Notes under the pieces: generated by a model
Database searches by the model: none
Told to the model about the DNA's origin: nothing
The model's input: only the letters and a program-made list of their open reading frames with translations
Assembly: GCA_031761405.1 (NCBI GenBank)
Contig: JASEVX010000001.1
Location: forward strand, 47,043,102 to 47,107,101
Direction of reading: 5' to 3'
DNA from: Serripes groenlandicus
Taxonomy: Eukaryota; Mollusca; Bivalvia; Cardiida; Cardiidae
Length of the DNA: 64,000 bases
Shown: piece by piece, positions 1-12,135 of the stretch
How positions within the stretch are numbered: the stretch's first letter is position 1
Layout of the letters: every line of letters starts with the position of its first letter
Position numbers and translations under genes: made by a program

Positions 1-230
1 GTGTTCGTGAATATCTCTTCTCTATGATACAAACTTGGGTCGATCCAGTAAAACCTACCTAAGCGTATTTGCAGTAAGTGTTCATAACTATCTGCTTCTC
101 TATGATGCACACTTGGGTCTATCCAGTAAAACCTATCTAAGCGAAACTACAATAAGTGTTCATAAATATCTACTTCTCTATGATACGAACTTGAATAGAT
201 CCAGTAAAACCGGCCTAAGCGTATTTGGTG
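1..230. repeat. 78-bp tandem repeat, about 3 units, cut by window start
   Basis: The motif 'acttgggt' followed by 'atccagtaaaacc' begins at 33, 111 and 189, which gives a period of exactly 78 bp. The first unit is incomplete at the window edge, so the array probably extends upstream. Because 78 is a multiple of three, one frame stays open, but the peptide is repetitive and there is no reason to call it a gene. Confidence 0.85.
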
Positions 231-838
231 GCAATACACAGTTGAAAGCTTGTTTTCTGTTTCCTGGTGACAAACCAAGTTTTATTCTCTGAATATTTCT
301 CATAATTAAGATACTAATGTTGGATACTTTGAAAACAAAACACGGTTCTATACAATCATGTAACGTTTTGAGAAAACTTTCATCCCACATGAAAGTTTCG
401 CGAATACGAACTACGTTAGGGACATTAGCTTTCCACGAACTTTCAATGGGGGTAAATGGGTTGCCATGTAAACAGTTTTTGATATTAAAAAGTCATGTAA
501 AAAGCTATTAATTTTAATAAGTCATGATATAAGTCAGGATTCGTAATTACACCTCAACAATTGGAAAACGTCCTTGTAGTATCATTGTATATGCATTGTA
601 TAAGCTCATGAACTCAAGGCGGAGCTCAATGAAGTTTTTCTTCCTAAAGTTTAATAATGCTTTTTCATTTCATCACATTACCATGTGGATAATTTCAGTA
701 TGTTTTGGCATTTAACACTTACTTCAATAATTGAGCAACTATTGCCATGTAACCAGAAAAACGGGATCGAAATTTCATCAACAAACTTTAAAAATGGTAG
801 TAATGGCTTTCGTTCATTCCTTTATGTTCAGGATTCTG
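231..838. other. Unrecognised AT-rich sequence
   Basis: No coding signal, repeat or RNA gene was recognised. Short open frames overlap on both strands and do not resemble a known domain. Confidence 0.5.
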
Positions 839-985
839 GGATTATAATGTACGACTGATTCGCTGGTGTTAGGAATAATGGACCAGTAGAACTGGTTATT
901 TACCGAGGTAACTCAGTGATATAACTGAACACTGTTTAAAGCGGTGTAAATCACAATCCAAACAAACAAAATGTCAATAGAAAGG
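839..985 (+). mobile_element. SINE fragment (3' body)
   Basis: The sequence 'cagtgatataactgaacact' followed by 'gtttaaagcggtgtaaatc' and an 'aacaaacaaaa' tail matches the 3' body seen in all SINE copies in the window. The tRNA-like head is missing, so this copy is 5'-truncated. Confidence 0.6.
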
Positions 986-1449
986 GTTTTTGAAATATCC
1001 TAGATGTTGTCTCGAGAATGTATGTATTTTAAGAGATTAAAACAGTGGTATCAAATTAGATTCTACACCAGAGCAATTTGTTACTGTTATCAACTTTCTA
1101 CTTACGCGATCAAGTTTTCTGGATCTATTAGAAAGCTGGTTATATGCAAAGGACAGGTATGTCTCTATCCTTCTTTTGAAAAAGTTATCTTTGATAAATA
1201 CAAGAAGAGTATTCAAGGTAAGGACATTGATTTATTTGCTGGAACAATAACAAAAAATAACAATTAATGTTTATTTAAGTTTTGTCAATGAAAATTTATT
1301 AGAAAAGAAGCTATTTACCGATGATATAAAATTTAACGAGAAAAAAAAAATCCCAAAACAAAAAACTAAATCGGTCTGATTCATTCGTGCAAACATAGGA
1401 GGAGATTTCAAGGCGATTGTTTATACTATTCCGGTTTTTGTATCACCTG
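986..1449. other. Unrecognised sequence
   Basis: An 87-codon open frame covers 1004-1267 but starts at a non-ATG codon and has no recognisable domain. No other structure was seen. Confidence 0.4.
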
Positions 1450-1920
1450 TCTGTAGCCCACCCACCACCTTTATAAAGACACTTAGATAAATATTGTTTT
1501 TGTTTGTTTTATAACGGGTATCTCATTTGCATATTAATGCTATTCCTTCCATAAAAGGTGAATAATTACGGAATGAATAGCATATACTTGTGGGTTGCAA
1601 CCCACAAGTTTGAAACCCACAAGTTTGAAACAAAAGAAATAACCCCACAAATACACTTCATGGGTAGGTCCGTCAGTCTGTCCGTCTGTCGGTCCGTCAC
1701 ACTTTTTCGTCACGTTTTCAAATAACGTTTTTGTCTACTCAAAGGATTACATTGAAACTTCTGACAAATGTTTATATCAATGTGTGTGATTGGTTCACAA
1801 AAGGGGGATAATCCAAATAGTTTTATATCAGAGTTATTGTCCCTTTTCTGTCAAAAAATAAAATTTTCTGACAAGGCCCCGGCAGGTGACACACGTGCTC
1901 CGGGGAGCACTCCATTCTAG
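1450..1920 (+). repeat. Interspersed repeat with CCGT/CTGT-rich core, copy 1
   Basis: The stretch from 'cctttataaagacacttaga' through 'attacggaatgaatagcata' to 'cttgtgggt' reappears in reverse complement at about 17830-17945. It contains the perfect palindrome 'acttgtgggttgcaaccc' plus 'acaagt' near 1589-1612, and a run of 'gtccgtctgtc' motifs at about 1670-1700. The downstream part (1740-1920) is assigned here only by continuity. Confidence 0.6.
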
Positions 1921-3139
1921 TTACTAATATCAATCTACTATGATGGTCATGGAATCGTCTTAAAACAGGAATTCGAAGTTACCGAACTGTCTCATTTTGG
2001 AATCATGTATCAGGATATTTATGAGCAAAGTTTAATTAAAAGATTGAGTTTAATATTATTCCCATGTTGTCTTTTAAAGTGAGTAACTAAAGCTCTAAAT
2101 CGCGTTTATGTCAAGGACTTAAGAAATGCGTATTTCTTGGGAAATGGTTTAAATTGGTATGAACTAGTTTTTATCAAGATTGCTGCAAGTAAATACGGCT
2201 AGTACTTTACAATACAACGACATTTCACTTGAAAACATAGTAGCTGTAAGTGAATAGACGAATTGTGTTGTTGGGATTGGAGACAAACATTGCTTTAGTT
2301 ACTGCATGAACAATTGATTGCAATGTGTATAAAGACAATCTTAGATTTCAGAAATCACACACAATTTTTGCAAACAACAGATATGTATTTATATTTAAGA
2401 AATAAGAACAATTTAATTGAAGAATATGTGAGATAACATATCGAGATTTTCAACGAATCATCTATCGACTACGGGTACATCTACACATTGACAAATATGC
2501 AAACCAAGTGTGTCATCCAAAAATATCATCATTGGGCGATTAAAGTTTAGAGAGGGCAAAGAAAAAAAAAATGTTAGGCGCAACGTCATGTTTATAAAAA
2601 AAAGTGCCATGCAACAAACTGTGACACTCCGTGTTAAATGTTCAAGATATTTTTCACGACACACAAAAACGATGCATATTTTACGCAAAAGCAATGCAAT
2701 CCGATTATTTCAGTTGATGTTCTCAAACCAAACGGTAAACATATAATTCTTTACGAGTTCCTTTGGGTGTCATTCGATGTCGTTTCTAGAGGATTAGCAG
2801 GATTTCCCAGGAAATTACCCTTCACTAGTTCTCCTGAACCAAGTAGAAGTAATGCCCCAGCTTCATCGGGATTTACTGCTTGTAGTCTGTTGTTCCAAGT
2901 TAAATAATAGTATTTATTGTTAGAATGTTTTGATTGGTATCCGGTGCAGTTATTTACTGGTCTCCAGTGATATTCATTTAAGATTATGTTTTTTTCACAC
3001 TAAACATGAAAAAAGATCGGTTCATTCGTTAGAATGACATTACACACTTATTCTCTTTGTCTTATTCTGAAGAGAGACATGTATACTGCTTTTCGAAGCA
3101 CCGAAATATGTGTATGTTTCCATTGTGTTTGCTGAACTC
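1921..3139. other. Unrecognised sequence
   Basis: Open frames up to 89 codons occur on both strands around 2458-2907, overlap each other and show no known motif. There is no supported gene or RNA. Confidence 0.5.
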
Positions 3140-3479
3140 AACACGAAGTGCGAGGTGAGCTTTTGTGATCACTCACCGTCCGTCGTCATCTGTCTGTCCG
3201 TCTGTTAATAATTTCCTACACATGACTGGACTGTTTTCAAAATAACTTCACAGGAATGTTCCTTAGGTGGTCCTCTTTTAAAGTTGTTCGAATAATTCAA
3301 TTCCAAGTATAACTAAGGTTGCTGCGGCATCAGCAAAAGGGATAATTGCCGAAACTTTACAACTCTTCTTGTCCAAAAGAACTGGCCCGATTTGAAAATA
3401 ATTTTGCACAAATGTTCATTGGGGCACCCTCTACCAAGCTTGTTTTCCTTATACTATGTGCATTGGTAAAACTTTAAAA
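3140..3479 (+). repeat. Leader of the 165-bp repeat element
   Basis: The 'gcgaggtgagcttttgtgat' start followed by 'cgtccgtcgtcatctgtctg' looks like the start of a common type of molluscan interspersed repeat. It runs into a degenerate first unit ('cttcttgtccaaaagaactg') before the regular array begins. Confidence 0.5.
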
Positions 3480-4621
3480 ATCTTCTCGTCTGAAACCGAA
3501 AGGCCTAGAGCTTCGATATTTGGTGTGTAGCAATGTCTAGTTGTCCTCTACAAAGATTGTTCAAATTATGCCCCTGGGGTCAAAATTGGCTCCGTTCAAG
3601 GGGTCACCTGTTTTACATAGAGATATATAGGAAAAATCTTTGAAAATCTTCTTGTCTGAAATTGAAATGCCTAGAGCTTAGATATCTGGTGTGTATCAAA
3701 TTCTAGTAGTCCTCTACGAAGATTGTTAACATTATGCCCCTGGGGTCAGAATTGGTCCCGCCCTGGGGATCACCTGTCTTTCAATGAGATATATAGGGAA
3801 CAACTTTGAAAATATTCTTATCTAAAACTAAACAACCTAGAGCTTAGATATAGCAAAATATAGTAGTCCTCCAAGAAGATTGTTCAAATAATGCCCCATG
3901 GGTCAAAATTGCCCCCCCCCCCCCCCTTGGGTCATTTGTTTTACAAAGAGATATATAGAGAACATTTTGAAAATCTACTTGTCTGAAACTGAAAGGCCCA
4001 CAGCTTCGATATTTAATTTGCAGTATTGTCTACTGGTCCTCTACAAAGATTATTCAAATTATGCCTCTGAGATCAAAATTGGCCCCGCCCCGGGGGTCAC
4101 ATATTTTTCATAGAAATATATAGGGAAAAACTTTGAAAATCTTCTTGTTTGAAACCAAAAGGTCTAGAGCTTAGATATTTGGTGTCTAGCATTGTCTAAA
4201 AGTCCTTTACAAAGAGTGTTCAAATTATGCCCCTGGGTTCAAAATTGGCCCCACCCCGGAATAACCTGTATTGCATAGAGATATATAGGGACAAACTTTG
4301 AAAATCACCTTGTCTGAAACCGAAAGGCATAGAGCTTATATATGTGGTGTGAAGCATTATCTAGTTGTCCTCTACCCAGATAATTCAAAGTATGCCCCTG
4401 GGATCAAAACTGGCCCCATCCCAGGGGTCACCTGTTTTATAAAGAGATATATAGGGAAAAGGTTAGAAAATCTTCTTGTCTGAAACGAAATGGCCTAAAG
4501 CTTAGATATATGGTGAGTACAATAGTCTAGTGGTCTTCTGCCAAGATTGTTCAAATTATATTCCTCGGGTCAAAATTGGCCCCGCCCTGGGGATCACCTG
4601 TTTTACATAGAGATATATAGG
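3480..4621 (+). repeat. 165-bp tandem array, about 7 units
   Basis: The unit start 'cttgtctgaaac' recurs near 3491, 3657, 3823, 3984, 4150, 4315 and 4481, giving steps of 161-166 bp. Each unit contains 'caaattatgcccctgggg', 'ggccccgccc' and 'agagatatataggg'. A run of 17 C at about 3910-3926 lies in one unit. Short open frames across units are artefacts of the repeat. Confidence 0.9.
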
Positions 4622-4748
4622 GAGTAAATACATACATGCATAATATGAGAAATATAAAATTAACAGTATATAGTCCACATACTAGGTATGTACATATTGC
4701 TCGAGAAGACATATAGTATGCATTTTCAGCCGCTATTCAAGGTGTAGA

Positions 4749-4806
4749 ATGGATTTTGTTGGACCTTTACCATTAACTAAACAATCAAATATATATATCG
4801 ATGAGA
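4749..4806 (+). pseudogene. Vestige of Gypsy-type integrase core
   Basis: The frame starting at 4749 reads 'MDFVGPLPLTKQSNIYI'. The pattern DFVGPLP-x-T is the usual beginning of the integrase catalytic core in Ty3/Gypsy Pol polyproteins. After about 17 residues the similarity is lost and there are no LTRs, no protease and no reverse transcriptase nearby. This is at most a short fossil, and a chance match is possible. Confidence 0.35.
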
Positions 4807-5031
4807 TTAACATTTACTCTATGTCTTGGAGGTTTTGTATGCTATGGATTAAAAAGAAAATAGACAGACACTATTTAAACAGTGATATACATATACATGT
4901 ATATTTGGAACGTTTTCCTACACAAAGCATTACAGAGTTTGCATTGCAAAATACCAGGGGAATGAGTACATTTTAAATCGATGCATTGTGTAATACAATC
5001 AAATAAGTTGTGTCAATTAAGGGTCTGCTTT

Positions 5032-5177
5032 TCACGCTTTCCATACATAAAACACATCTGCAGCAGACGAAAAAGATAAAGGCAAAACAATGGAGTGATT
5101 TTCCCCTTGTCACAATGTTTTCAATATTCGTCTGCTGCAGATGCGTCGAAATGTGTACATATGTCGGAAAGGGTTGA
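5032..5177. mobile_element. MITE family B, degenerate copy
   Basis: It contains 'catctgcagcagacgaaa' at the left and 'cgtctgctgcagatgcgtc' at the right, with 'ttgtcacaatgttttcaa' between, and ends in 'ggaaagggttgaa'. These are the diagnostic parts of family B, described under the copy at 46124-46351. Confidence 0.7.
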
Positions 5178-6779
5178 ATAGATGCAATCGTTTTTAAGTT
5201 ATTTAACCAAAAAGTATATACATGTATATATATACATGATTCGCCATGTTTATCATGATTATCAATACGTTTTACATACGCAGTTCTCGAAAATAGTTCA
5301 GGTAACACTTACGTCACCTAATGGAAACTTGAAAAACAATTTAAATGGTAAAGCAAGATTTACTACAAATAGACTGTTGAACAGGGGAAGTTGTGCTGTG
5401 GAAACAATCTGGTATAATTGCAATACCATTGTACTTGGCCTTTCATCCAAGATAGATGTACCACAGGGGAATAGGTTAGACATTTGCCAACGATAAGGCT
5501 GTTTTCATCTCGTACGTTCATATAATTGCTGATCTTTGATGATGATGGGCCTTCCTTCTAGTGCGTTTACGCCTGTTCTTGACACCAATGCCAAGTTTAT
5601 TAAAGCCGACTTGTTAATCAAATTGGCGGGTGAGAAGTAAAATAAAAATTGCAACAACAAAATTGTTCTGCATCTTGTCTCTTAAAATAACACACAAAGT
5701 TATTGCATCCTCTTTGTGAGATAGACGTTTGGCTATCGGTCAAAATAGATAGCTTTGTCAAGTTTCCGTAAATAAATATCATTGCAGTCTTGAGAGAAAC
5801 ACGTTCTCAGCGGAAATTGATCTTTTGTGACGACAACATGATATATTTTTCCCGTTGTGTTTCATTGGTTATTTAGGTTTATTGTACCTTATTTTATAAA
5901 TATTGCAATATTTCAAGGTATTTGCATGAAGACCAAAGTACTATTTATCTGATTCGCAACCCTTCCCTACCTAAATGACTTGCTGTAAGCTTATGATGAG
6001 TCATGAATAGATGTATTGACTAACCAATAAGCTGTTCTATTCACAATTGCTAACTTTTTCTTTGTTTGCGTGGACAGACAAAAACGTCGTTAATTAAAGT
6101 AGAGACTAAAAGTCGTTAATGTCCTACTCTGGTCAAGTTTGATATCATGTTCAATACTTTAAACGACAAACAATTCCCGTTTCGTAATGAAATAATATAC
6201 GGGCGGAAATTGATCTGTAACAGCCCTCTTGTCGCAAGAAACGTAATTAACCTATTTTGATACAATGCTTAGTGTTGCAAAAACTTTTCTCATCCCGGAT
6301 ATAGTTAGATTCAGACATTTCTCTAGGCTTTATTTTATCGTCTCTTATGTCTTTCTTGTAATATACTAATTTACCAGTGTAACAGAGAGGCAAATAGTAA
6401 AGGAAGACACATTATTTAATGTTAAAATAATATATCAAAATAGTTCTAAGCAACTTAAAGACAGTAATATGGGCCTTTTTTAAGATGGTTTGCTGAGTAG
6501 TTAATATGCCTACTAGATAACTTAGCGAATTAAATCCTATCGTTTTCTTTATAATTGTGCACTTATTGCAACCATAGTAACTGAATTACTAATCACCTTT
6601 GCAAATGGAAAGCTCATCTCTTGAAATTCGTGTAGATTCGTACAACGAAATCAAAACGCATAAAACAGAATATAGTACCAATACATTCACCCTTTGGTTG
6701 TGTTTTCATTTCTAGATAACATGACGACGTATACAATACAAGCCAATACAATACAAACTATTTTAATTGTTATAATGTA
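5178..6779. other. Unrecognised AT-rich sequence
   Basis: No feature is recognised over about 1.6 kb. A 104-codon open frame at 5182-5496 is countered by open frames on the other strand and carries no motif. Confidence 0.5.
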
Positions 6780-8525
6780 CAAACATTACAAGTAGCAAAA
6801 TAAAACAAGAGGCCCAAGAAGGCCAGTATCGCTCCACGACTATAAGGCAAAAATCAAATCTCCAAACAGCCCTGCCCCCTGGTGGCCATGTTTTTACCAA
6901 CCACCATGGCTTAGAGGAATCTTGTAGAGTGTCACCGAAGGAATGTTTCTGCAAAATTATTTGAAAGTCGGTCTGACACTTTCGGAGGAGAGGATATTTT
7001 AAGTTTTCACTATAGCCATATAAGGCAAAATAGCCCCGCCCTCTGGCAGCTATGTTTTTTTACCAATCAACATGGCTTGAAGGAATCTGATAGAGGGTCA
7101 ACCAAGGAAAATTTCTACAAAATTATTTGAAAATCTGCTCAACACTTTCGGAGAAGAAGATATTTTAAGTTTTCACTATGGTCATATAATGCAAAATAGC
7201 CCCGCCCTCTGGCGGACATGTTTTTAGACTAATCAACATGGCTTGAAGGAATCTGATAGAGGGTCACCAAATGAACGTTTCTAAAAAAATATTTGAAAAT
7301 CGGTTGAACACTTTCGGAGAAGAAGATTTTTTAAGTTTTCACTATAGCTATATAAGTCAAAATAGCCCCGCCCCCTGGCGGCCATGTTTTTCAACCAATC
7401 AACATTTCTTGAAGGAATATAATAAAGGGTCACCCAAGGAACGTTTCTACAAAATTATTTGAAAATCGGCCTGACACTTTCGGAGGAGAAGATTTTTTAA
7501 GTTTTCTCTTTAGCCATATAAGGCAAAATAGCCCCGCCCTATGGCGGCCATGTTTTTTTACAAATCAACATGGCTTGAAGGAATCTTATAGAGGGTCACC
7601 CGGAGAACATTTCTACAAAATTATTTGAAAATCTGCTCAACACTTTCGGAGAAGAAGATATTTTAAGTTTTCACTATGGTCATATAAGGCAAAATAGCCC
7701 CGCCCTCTGGCGGCCATGTTTTTCGACTAATTAACATGGCTTGAAGGAATCTGATAGAGGTTCACCAAATGAACATTTCTACAAACTTATTTGAAAATCG
7801 GCTGAACATTTTCGGAGAAGAAGATTTTTTAAGTTTTCACTATAGCTATATAAGTCAAAATAGCCCCGCCCCCTGGAGGCCATGTTTTTCAACCAATCAA
7901 CATTTCTTGAAGGAATATAATAAAGGGTCACCCAAGGAACATTTCTACAACATTATTTGAAAATCGGCCAGACACTTTCGGAGGAGAAGATTTTTTAAGT
8001 TTTCTCTTTAGCCATATAAGGAAAAATAGCCCCGCCCTCTGGCGGCCATGTTTTTTTACCAATCAACATGATTTGAAGGAATTTGATAGAGGGTCACCCA
8101 ATGAACAACACTTCTACAAAATTATTTGAAAATTGGCTTAACACTTTTGGAGAAGAAGATTTTTTAAGTTTTCACTATAGCTATATAAGTCAAAATAGCC
8201 CCGCCCCCTGGCGGCCATGTTTTGCAACCAATCAACATTTCTTGAAGGAATCTAATAAAAGGTCACCCAAGAAACATTTAAGTTTTCACTATTTTTTTCT
8301 TTTGGTTGCCATGGAAACCAGAATTATTGATGGATCAAACAAAAATTAAGAAATTTAAGAGAGAACATTGAGAGGATGCTTCCTATGAAGTTTCAACCAA
8401 ATTCGCCAAGTGGTTAGGGAGAAGAAGTCGTTTAAAGGAAAAAGTTAACACACGCACGCACGGACGCACGACGGACAATTCGCCATGACATAAGCTCGAC
8501 TGGCTTTCAGCCAGTAGAGCTAAAA
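6780..8525 (+). repeat. 166-bp tandem array with higher-order structure and flanks
   Basis: Unit anchors ('aagttttcactatag' and variants) lie at 7001, 7167, 7333, 7499, 7665, 7831, 7997 and 8166, with a partial unit near 8279. Six steps are exactly 166 bp. Each unit holds 'aaaatagccccgccc', 'ggcggccatgttttt' and 'cactttcggag'. Three unit variants repeat in order, so 7271-7462 and 7769-7960 are near identical at a distance of 498 bp. The element opens with 'acaagaggcccaagaaggcc' and closes with 'tcgactggctttcagccagt'. Confidence 0.9.
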
Positions 8526-8699
8526 ACTACAAGAATATAAGTGATGTTGTATTTTCAATTAGCCAATTAGTGTTGAGAAGATTTGACACACTAATATGTC
8601 TGGTTTTAAACGAGAAGGGGAAAGGTCCTTATTTTTTATACCTACTTAACATTTCCGTTTACTTAAAAAATGCAACTACGACATTAGAATTACCATTGA

Positions 8700-8945
8700 A
8701 AACGTGTTTTGTGTTTTACGTCGCTTTCAACTCTTTCTCAATTATATCACAGCGTTTCTTGGATTTGTTACCAGGACAACTGGTCCATTTATCATAACAC
8801 CAGCGCGAGTCAATCAAAATTCTAACCTAACAATCCTGTGCGGGGAGCAATCACTACCATTTTACAGTGCTTCGTATGAATAGGCAACTATTTGAACCCG
8901 GGAACTCTCGCCTCGACGCGGTCGCTCTACCAGTACACGACCGAG
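8700..8945 (-). mobile_element. SINE with tRNA-like head
   Basis: Read on the minus strand, a tRNA-like head carries an A-box-like 'tggtagagcgaccgcgtcg' and a B-box-like 'ccgggttcaaat' (8880-8945). The body ends in the shared 3' segment with 'ttgaaagcgacgtaaaacac' at the low-coordinate end. Short indels suggest an old copy. Confidence 0.7.
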
Positions 8946-9076
8946 ATTGTCCATTGAAGCAAACATCTTCGCCCTATACAAATACGCTTCCCCCTAAAGA
9001 CACGTGTATTTATTGTCATACCAAGATAATGTTCGTCGTTTTAGATACTGTGAACTCATAGACTGACTGTCATTAT

Positions 9077-9310
9077 ATGAGCCGTCCCGCGAGAAAACCA
9101 ACATTGTGGACTACGCGTAAAGTGTCGACCCGGATCAGCCTTAGCATGCCGCGCAGTGTTACCCGGATATATACTGTTCGCCTTCTGTGGATTTTCTGTT
9201 TCAGGAATCATTACTCTATACCTCTGAGACGGAATGTGTTGGCCCGGATCAGTCTGTGCGATACATTTCACAGAGGCCATAATGTTTGTTTTCTCGCGGG
9301 ACGGCTCATA
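9077..9310. mobile_element. MITE family A, full copy
   Basis: Ends are inverted: 'tgagccgtcccgcgagaaaa' at the left and 'ttttctcgcgggacggctca' at the right. The interior carries 'gtgtcgacccggatcagcct' and 'ttctgtggattttctgtttc', which recur in every family A copy. No open frame of significance is present, so the element is non-autonomous. Confidence 0.9.
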
Positions 9311-10139
9311 TTTTCTGATACGTTGTAAGGTTGTGTGTGCTCGTCTTAATTTGAAAAAATCGTGTCTAACCAGAACTTAATTGAGATTTCGTTATAACAT
9401 TAATCATTTTGTCGCTTATATAAACACTGAATCAACACTATAATGACACGGTTCTTGTATTTGCGTTACAGAATTCACTAATTAAAGAGGAATATGACAT
9501 CAATATTGGACACCGTGCGCTGATTAAACACGTCTTCTCCGACTGGACCGTACCGAACTAACAACTTGAAAACTATGGTCAACGTTTGGCGATTTTTGTT
9601 CGTTTAATCTTCAGGGTCCGCCCGTACTACATGCGTTTATTGACACAAAAAATAGAAATACTCGTATAGCCCGATCAGCTGTAAACCATAGTAGTAGTTC
9701 AAAATAATGTACTATTCATTGTTATACCATGTTTGTTACGTATCGGAATCATGTCTTGTCCTCATTATCGGAGTATTTTCTTCGCACTGTTTACTTCTAT
9801 AAACTGGAATTCGAGAAATCACGTATGAACTGTATTCATAACATTTGAGTATGTTGAAAGGTCACCAGGTGTCTGGGAGGAATTTGATGTGGTGTTCCAG
9901 TGTGACAAAGCCACGAAACAAATTGACAGATTAGAGTGTATGTACTGTATTCAGGTGACGACCCAGTTTACGATAAGAAACGTGTTTGATTGGTGTAATT
10001 CAGAGTGACGGTACTCGTTTGATAGTAAATACAGCTGCTATTGTTCACACCATTCCAGGAGTATTAGTGTGTACATAGGTTCACAAACGGCCTAAATACG
10101 ACGATTGTCATTCTTCTGACAACCCTGTTCGGATTGTTT
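9311..10139. other. Unrecognised sequence
   Basis: No gene, RNA or repeat was recognised. Confidence 0.5.
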
Positions 10140-10300
10140 TTAGTTTTATTTGGGTTTTACGCGCTTTCAATATTATTTCAGTTATATCATGGCGACAGTT
10201 CACGTATTCATGATCCCTGGGAAAATAAATTGGGGTATACGGATTGTTAAAGAACAAACCAGTACTGTGATCATATATATAGCTAGTTTGTATGCTCTCC
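10140..10300 (-). mobile_element. SINE fragment (3' body)
   Basis: The minus-strand 3' body is visible as 'gggttttacgcgctttcaat' followed by 'ttcagttatatcatggcg' and 'agttcacgtattcatg'. The tRNA-like head is absent. Confidence 0.65.
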
Positions 10301-10797
10301 ATCCTTGGCTTTTTAGTTTCTAAAAAAGAGACATGTTAAGAGCTAAACATCAGTGCAGTCACACTTTATATTCGTTCATGTTTATTAAACCACAATAAGC
10401 CATTCCTTTCACAATCAACAGTCAGATATTTCAATAGAATGTATTAAAATGTCACTGAGCAAGTGCCTTGGTTTCATGAAACGCAATCAGTAAATCTTGT
10501 CAAAATTAGCATTTTCTTTACTTGCGCATGTATTAACTTTTGCATACCGTAATTGTTCCCTGGAACGGAATTGTGACTGAAAAGTGTAGGGATAAACGCA
10601 GTTTTTTCAACGCATTAAACGATTCCATTCCCAATAATGCAACAATATATTGATACGTTTGATTATAAGGAATCACATCAGCCAGTGTTATTCTAGTGTT
10701 TTAGTGGAACTATATATATATTATTGTGATACATATCGAACATAAAACACATAACTAGTTCTTGTTCACTCGCATAACACTATGTTTAATACTATAG
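10301..10797. other. Unrecognised AT-rich sequence
   Basis: Nothing was recognised. Confidence 0.4.
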
Positions 10798-10929
10798 ATT
10801 ATTGTATCAATATGGGAAAATATTGTGTTGGACGAGTTCCTTCTGCTGAGTTACCCGAGCTTGCGAGGGCAGAACATCCGCCGAAGGAACGAGTCCCAAC
10901 ACAATAGATTCCCATAATCATGCAATAAC
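10798..10929. mobile_element. Palindromic hairpin element, about 47-bp arms
   Basis: The left arm around 'aatattgtgttggacgagtt' and the right arm around 'aacgagtcccaacacaatag' are inverted copies with a few mismatches. They enclose a GC-rich loop with 'acccgagcttgcgagggc'. This is compatible with a short MITE. No target-site duplication could be defined. Confidence 0.6.
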
Positions 10930-11684
10930 CTTTTTATTGTATAATTTGATATTGGCTATTTAAAATGTGTGGTTTTGTTTGTTTTAAACACGTCACCATT
11001 TAAAAAATTAAAACTCGTTTTGGATTGTTTAGATAAATAAACATTAACGATATATCGCGCAAGTATACTCTCCTTTCCGATGGTTGATAGGGTCGTGGAA
11101 AATATAAGTTATGAACCGCTATTGTTGTCGACTCGAAATAATGATGCGTAAGGCTTTTTCTAACAGTGCTCGTGTATTCTCTTATTCTTGTTTTTACGCC
11201 TGGATATTTGTGTTTTTATTACGATGCCCCTTTATACCTCGCAGTTCGTTCAGAAAAGCGAACAGACGTCTTCTATAGACCTACTGGGTTGATAAACTTC
11301 ACATCGGAGGATAACAAAACAAATCTGAAGACCTACCTTTGAAACAATCATTTGCTTATTCATCCTAGCAGTTATGAATACCTCTGTATGTGTTTATACA
11401 CTTATAATAGATCGCCAACGACAAACAAAACAACTTTATAGCGTATGTCCTTACAATCGAGCAATATTATTGATGTACACGTCACATTATTACGGCAGAA
11501 ACTACGTAGTTAGTTACAAACACAGCTAACGCTATAAAAAGAGACCAGAATGTGTTTTTTTGTATGTCCATCTATTTTTCACTACGTGTCATCTATAAAA
11601 GATGTACCAAACAATGTACTACGAACAGTATAAGGAAAGGTTTTTCCTAGGACTATCAGAGACTGGAACCCCTTCCTCCGGAGA
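10930..11684. other. Unrecognised sequence
   Basis: Nothing supported as a gene or repeat was seen. Confidence 0.4.
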
Positions 11685-12035
11685 AGCGAGTCCTATTTAA
11701 TGTTTGCTTAACAGTCTTTACTTCTTTGGTTGCTGGTTAATTAGATATACTTGGATTCGATTCATTGCACTTGTAGAGACTAATCTATGATTGACATAAC
11801 ATTAAAAAGATTTGACATTTAGTCTTTACAACACCGCCTCAATACAAATATGATACTTTTAGAAACCCATATCTTCAGAAATAACATAAAATGGCGTAAC
11901 TTGACACAAAAATGCGAAAATAAATTATTCCAATTTGTTTAATGTTTTTTAACAACCTTAGCTTCACTTTATGTCGGGGCCAATTATATATATTTGGATA
12001 AAATACATTTCACTAGAAACACTATCCCAACTCTG
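11685..12035. repeat. Direct duplication, copy 1
   Basis: The segment from 'agcgagtcctatttaatgtt' to 'cactatcccaa' is repeated downstream. Copy 1 has roughly 75 extra bases after 'atttaatgttt'. Confidence 0.8.
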
Positions 12036-12135
12036 ATCAAACTGCGCCAGACTAATATACAATTCATAGAATTACAATCACTCGGTCTATTTAGCTGAAA
12101 ATCCCACGAGACAGCTTATTTATGATGATTAATAA

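Noticed and set aside
7271..7960. Two similar 63-residue frames as a duplicated gene
   Set aside because: They are consecutive units of the 166-bp array; similarity comes from the higher-order repeat.
9056..9328. Overlapping frames of 74-83 codons on both strands
   Set aside because: They fall inside a family A MITE; equivalent frames recur in other copies of the element and encode nothing recognisable.
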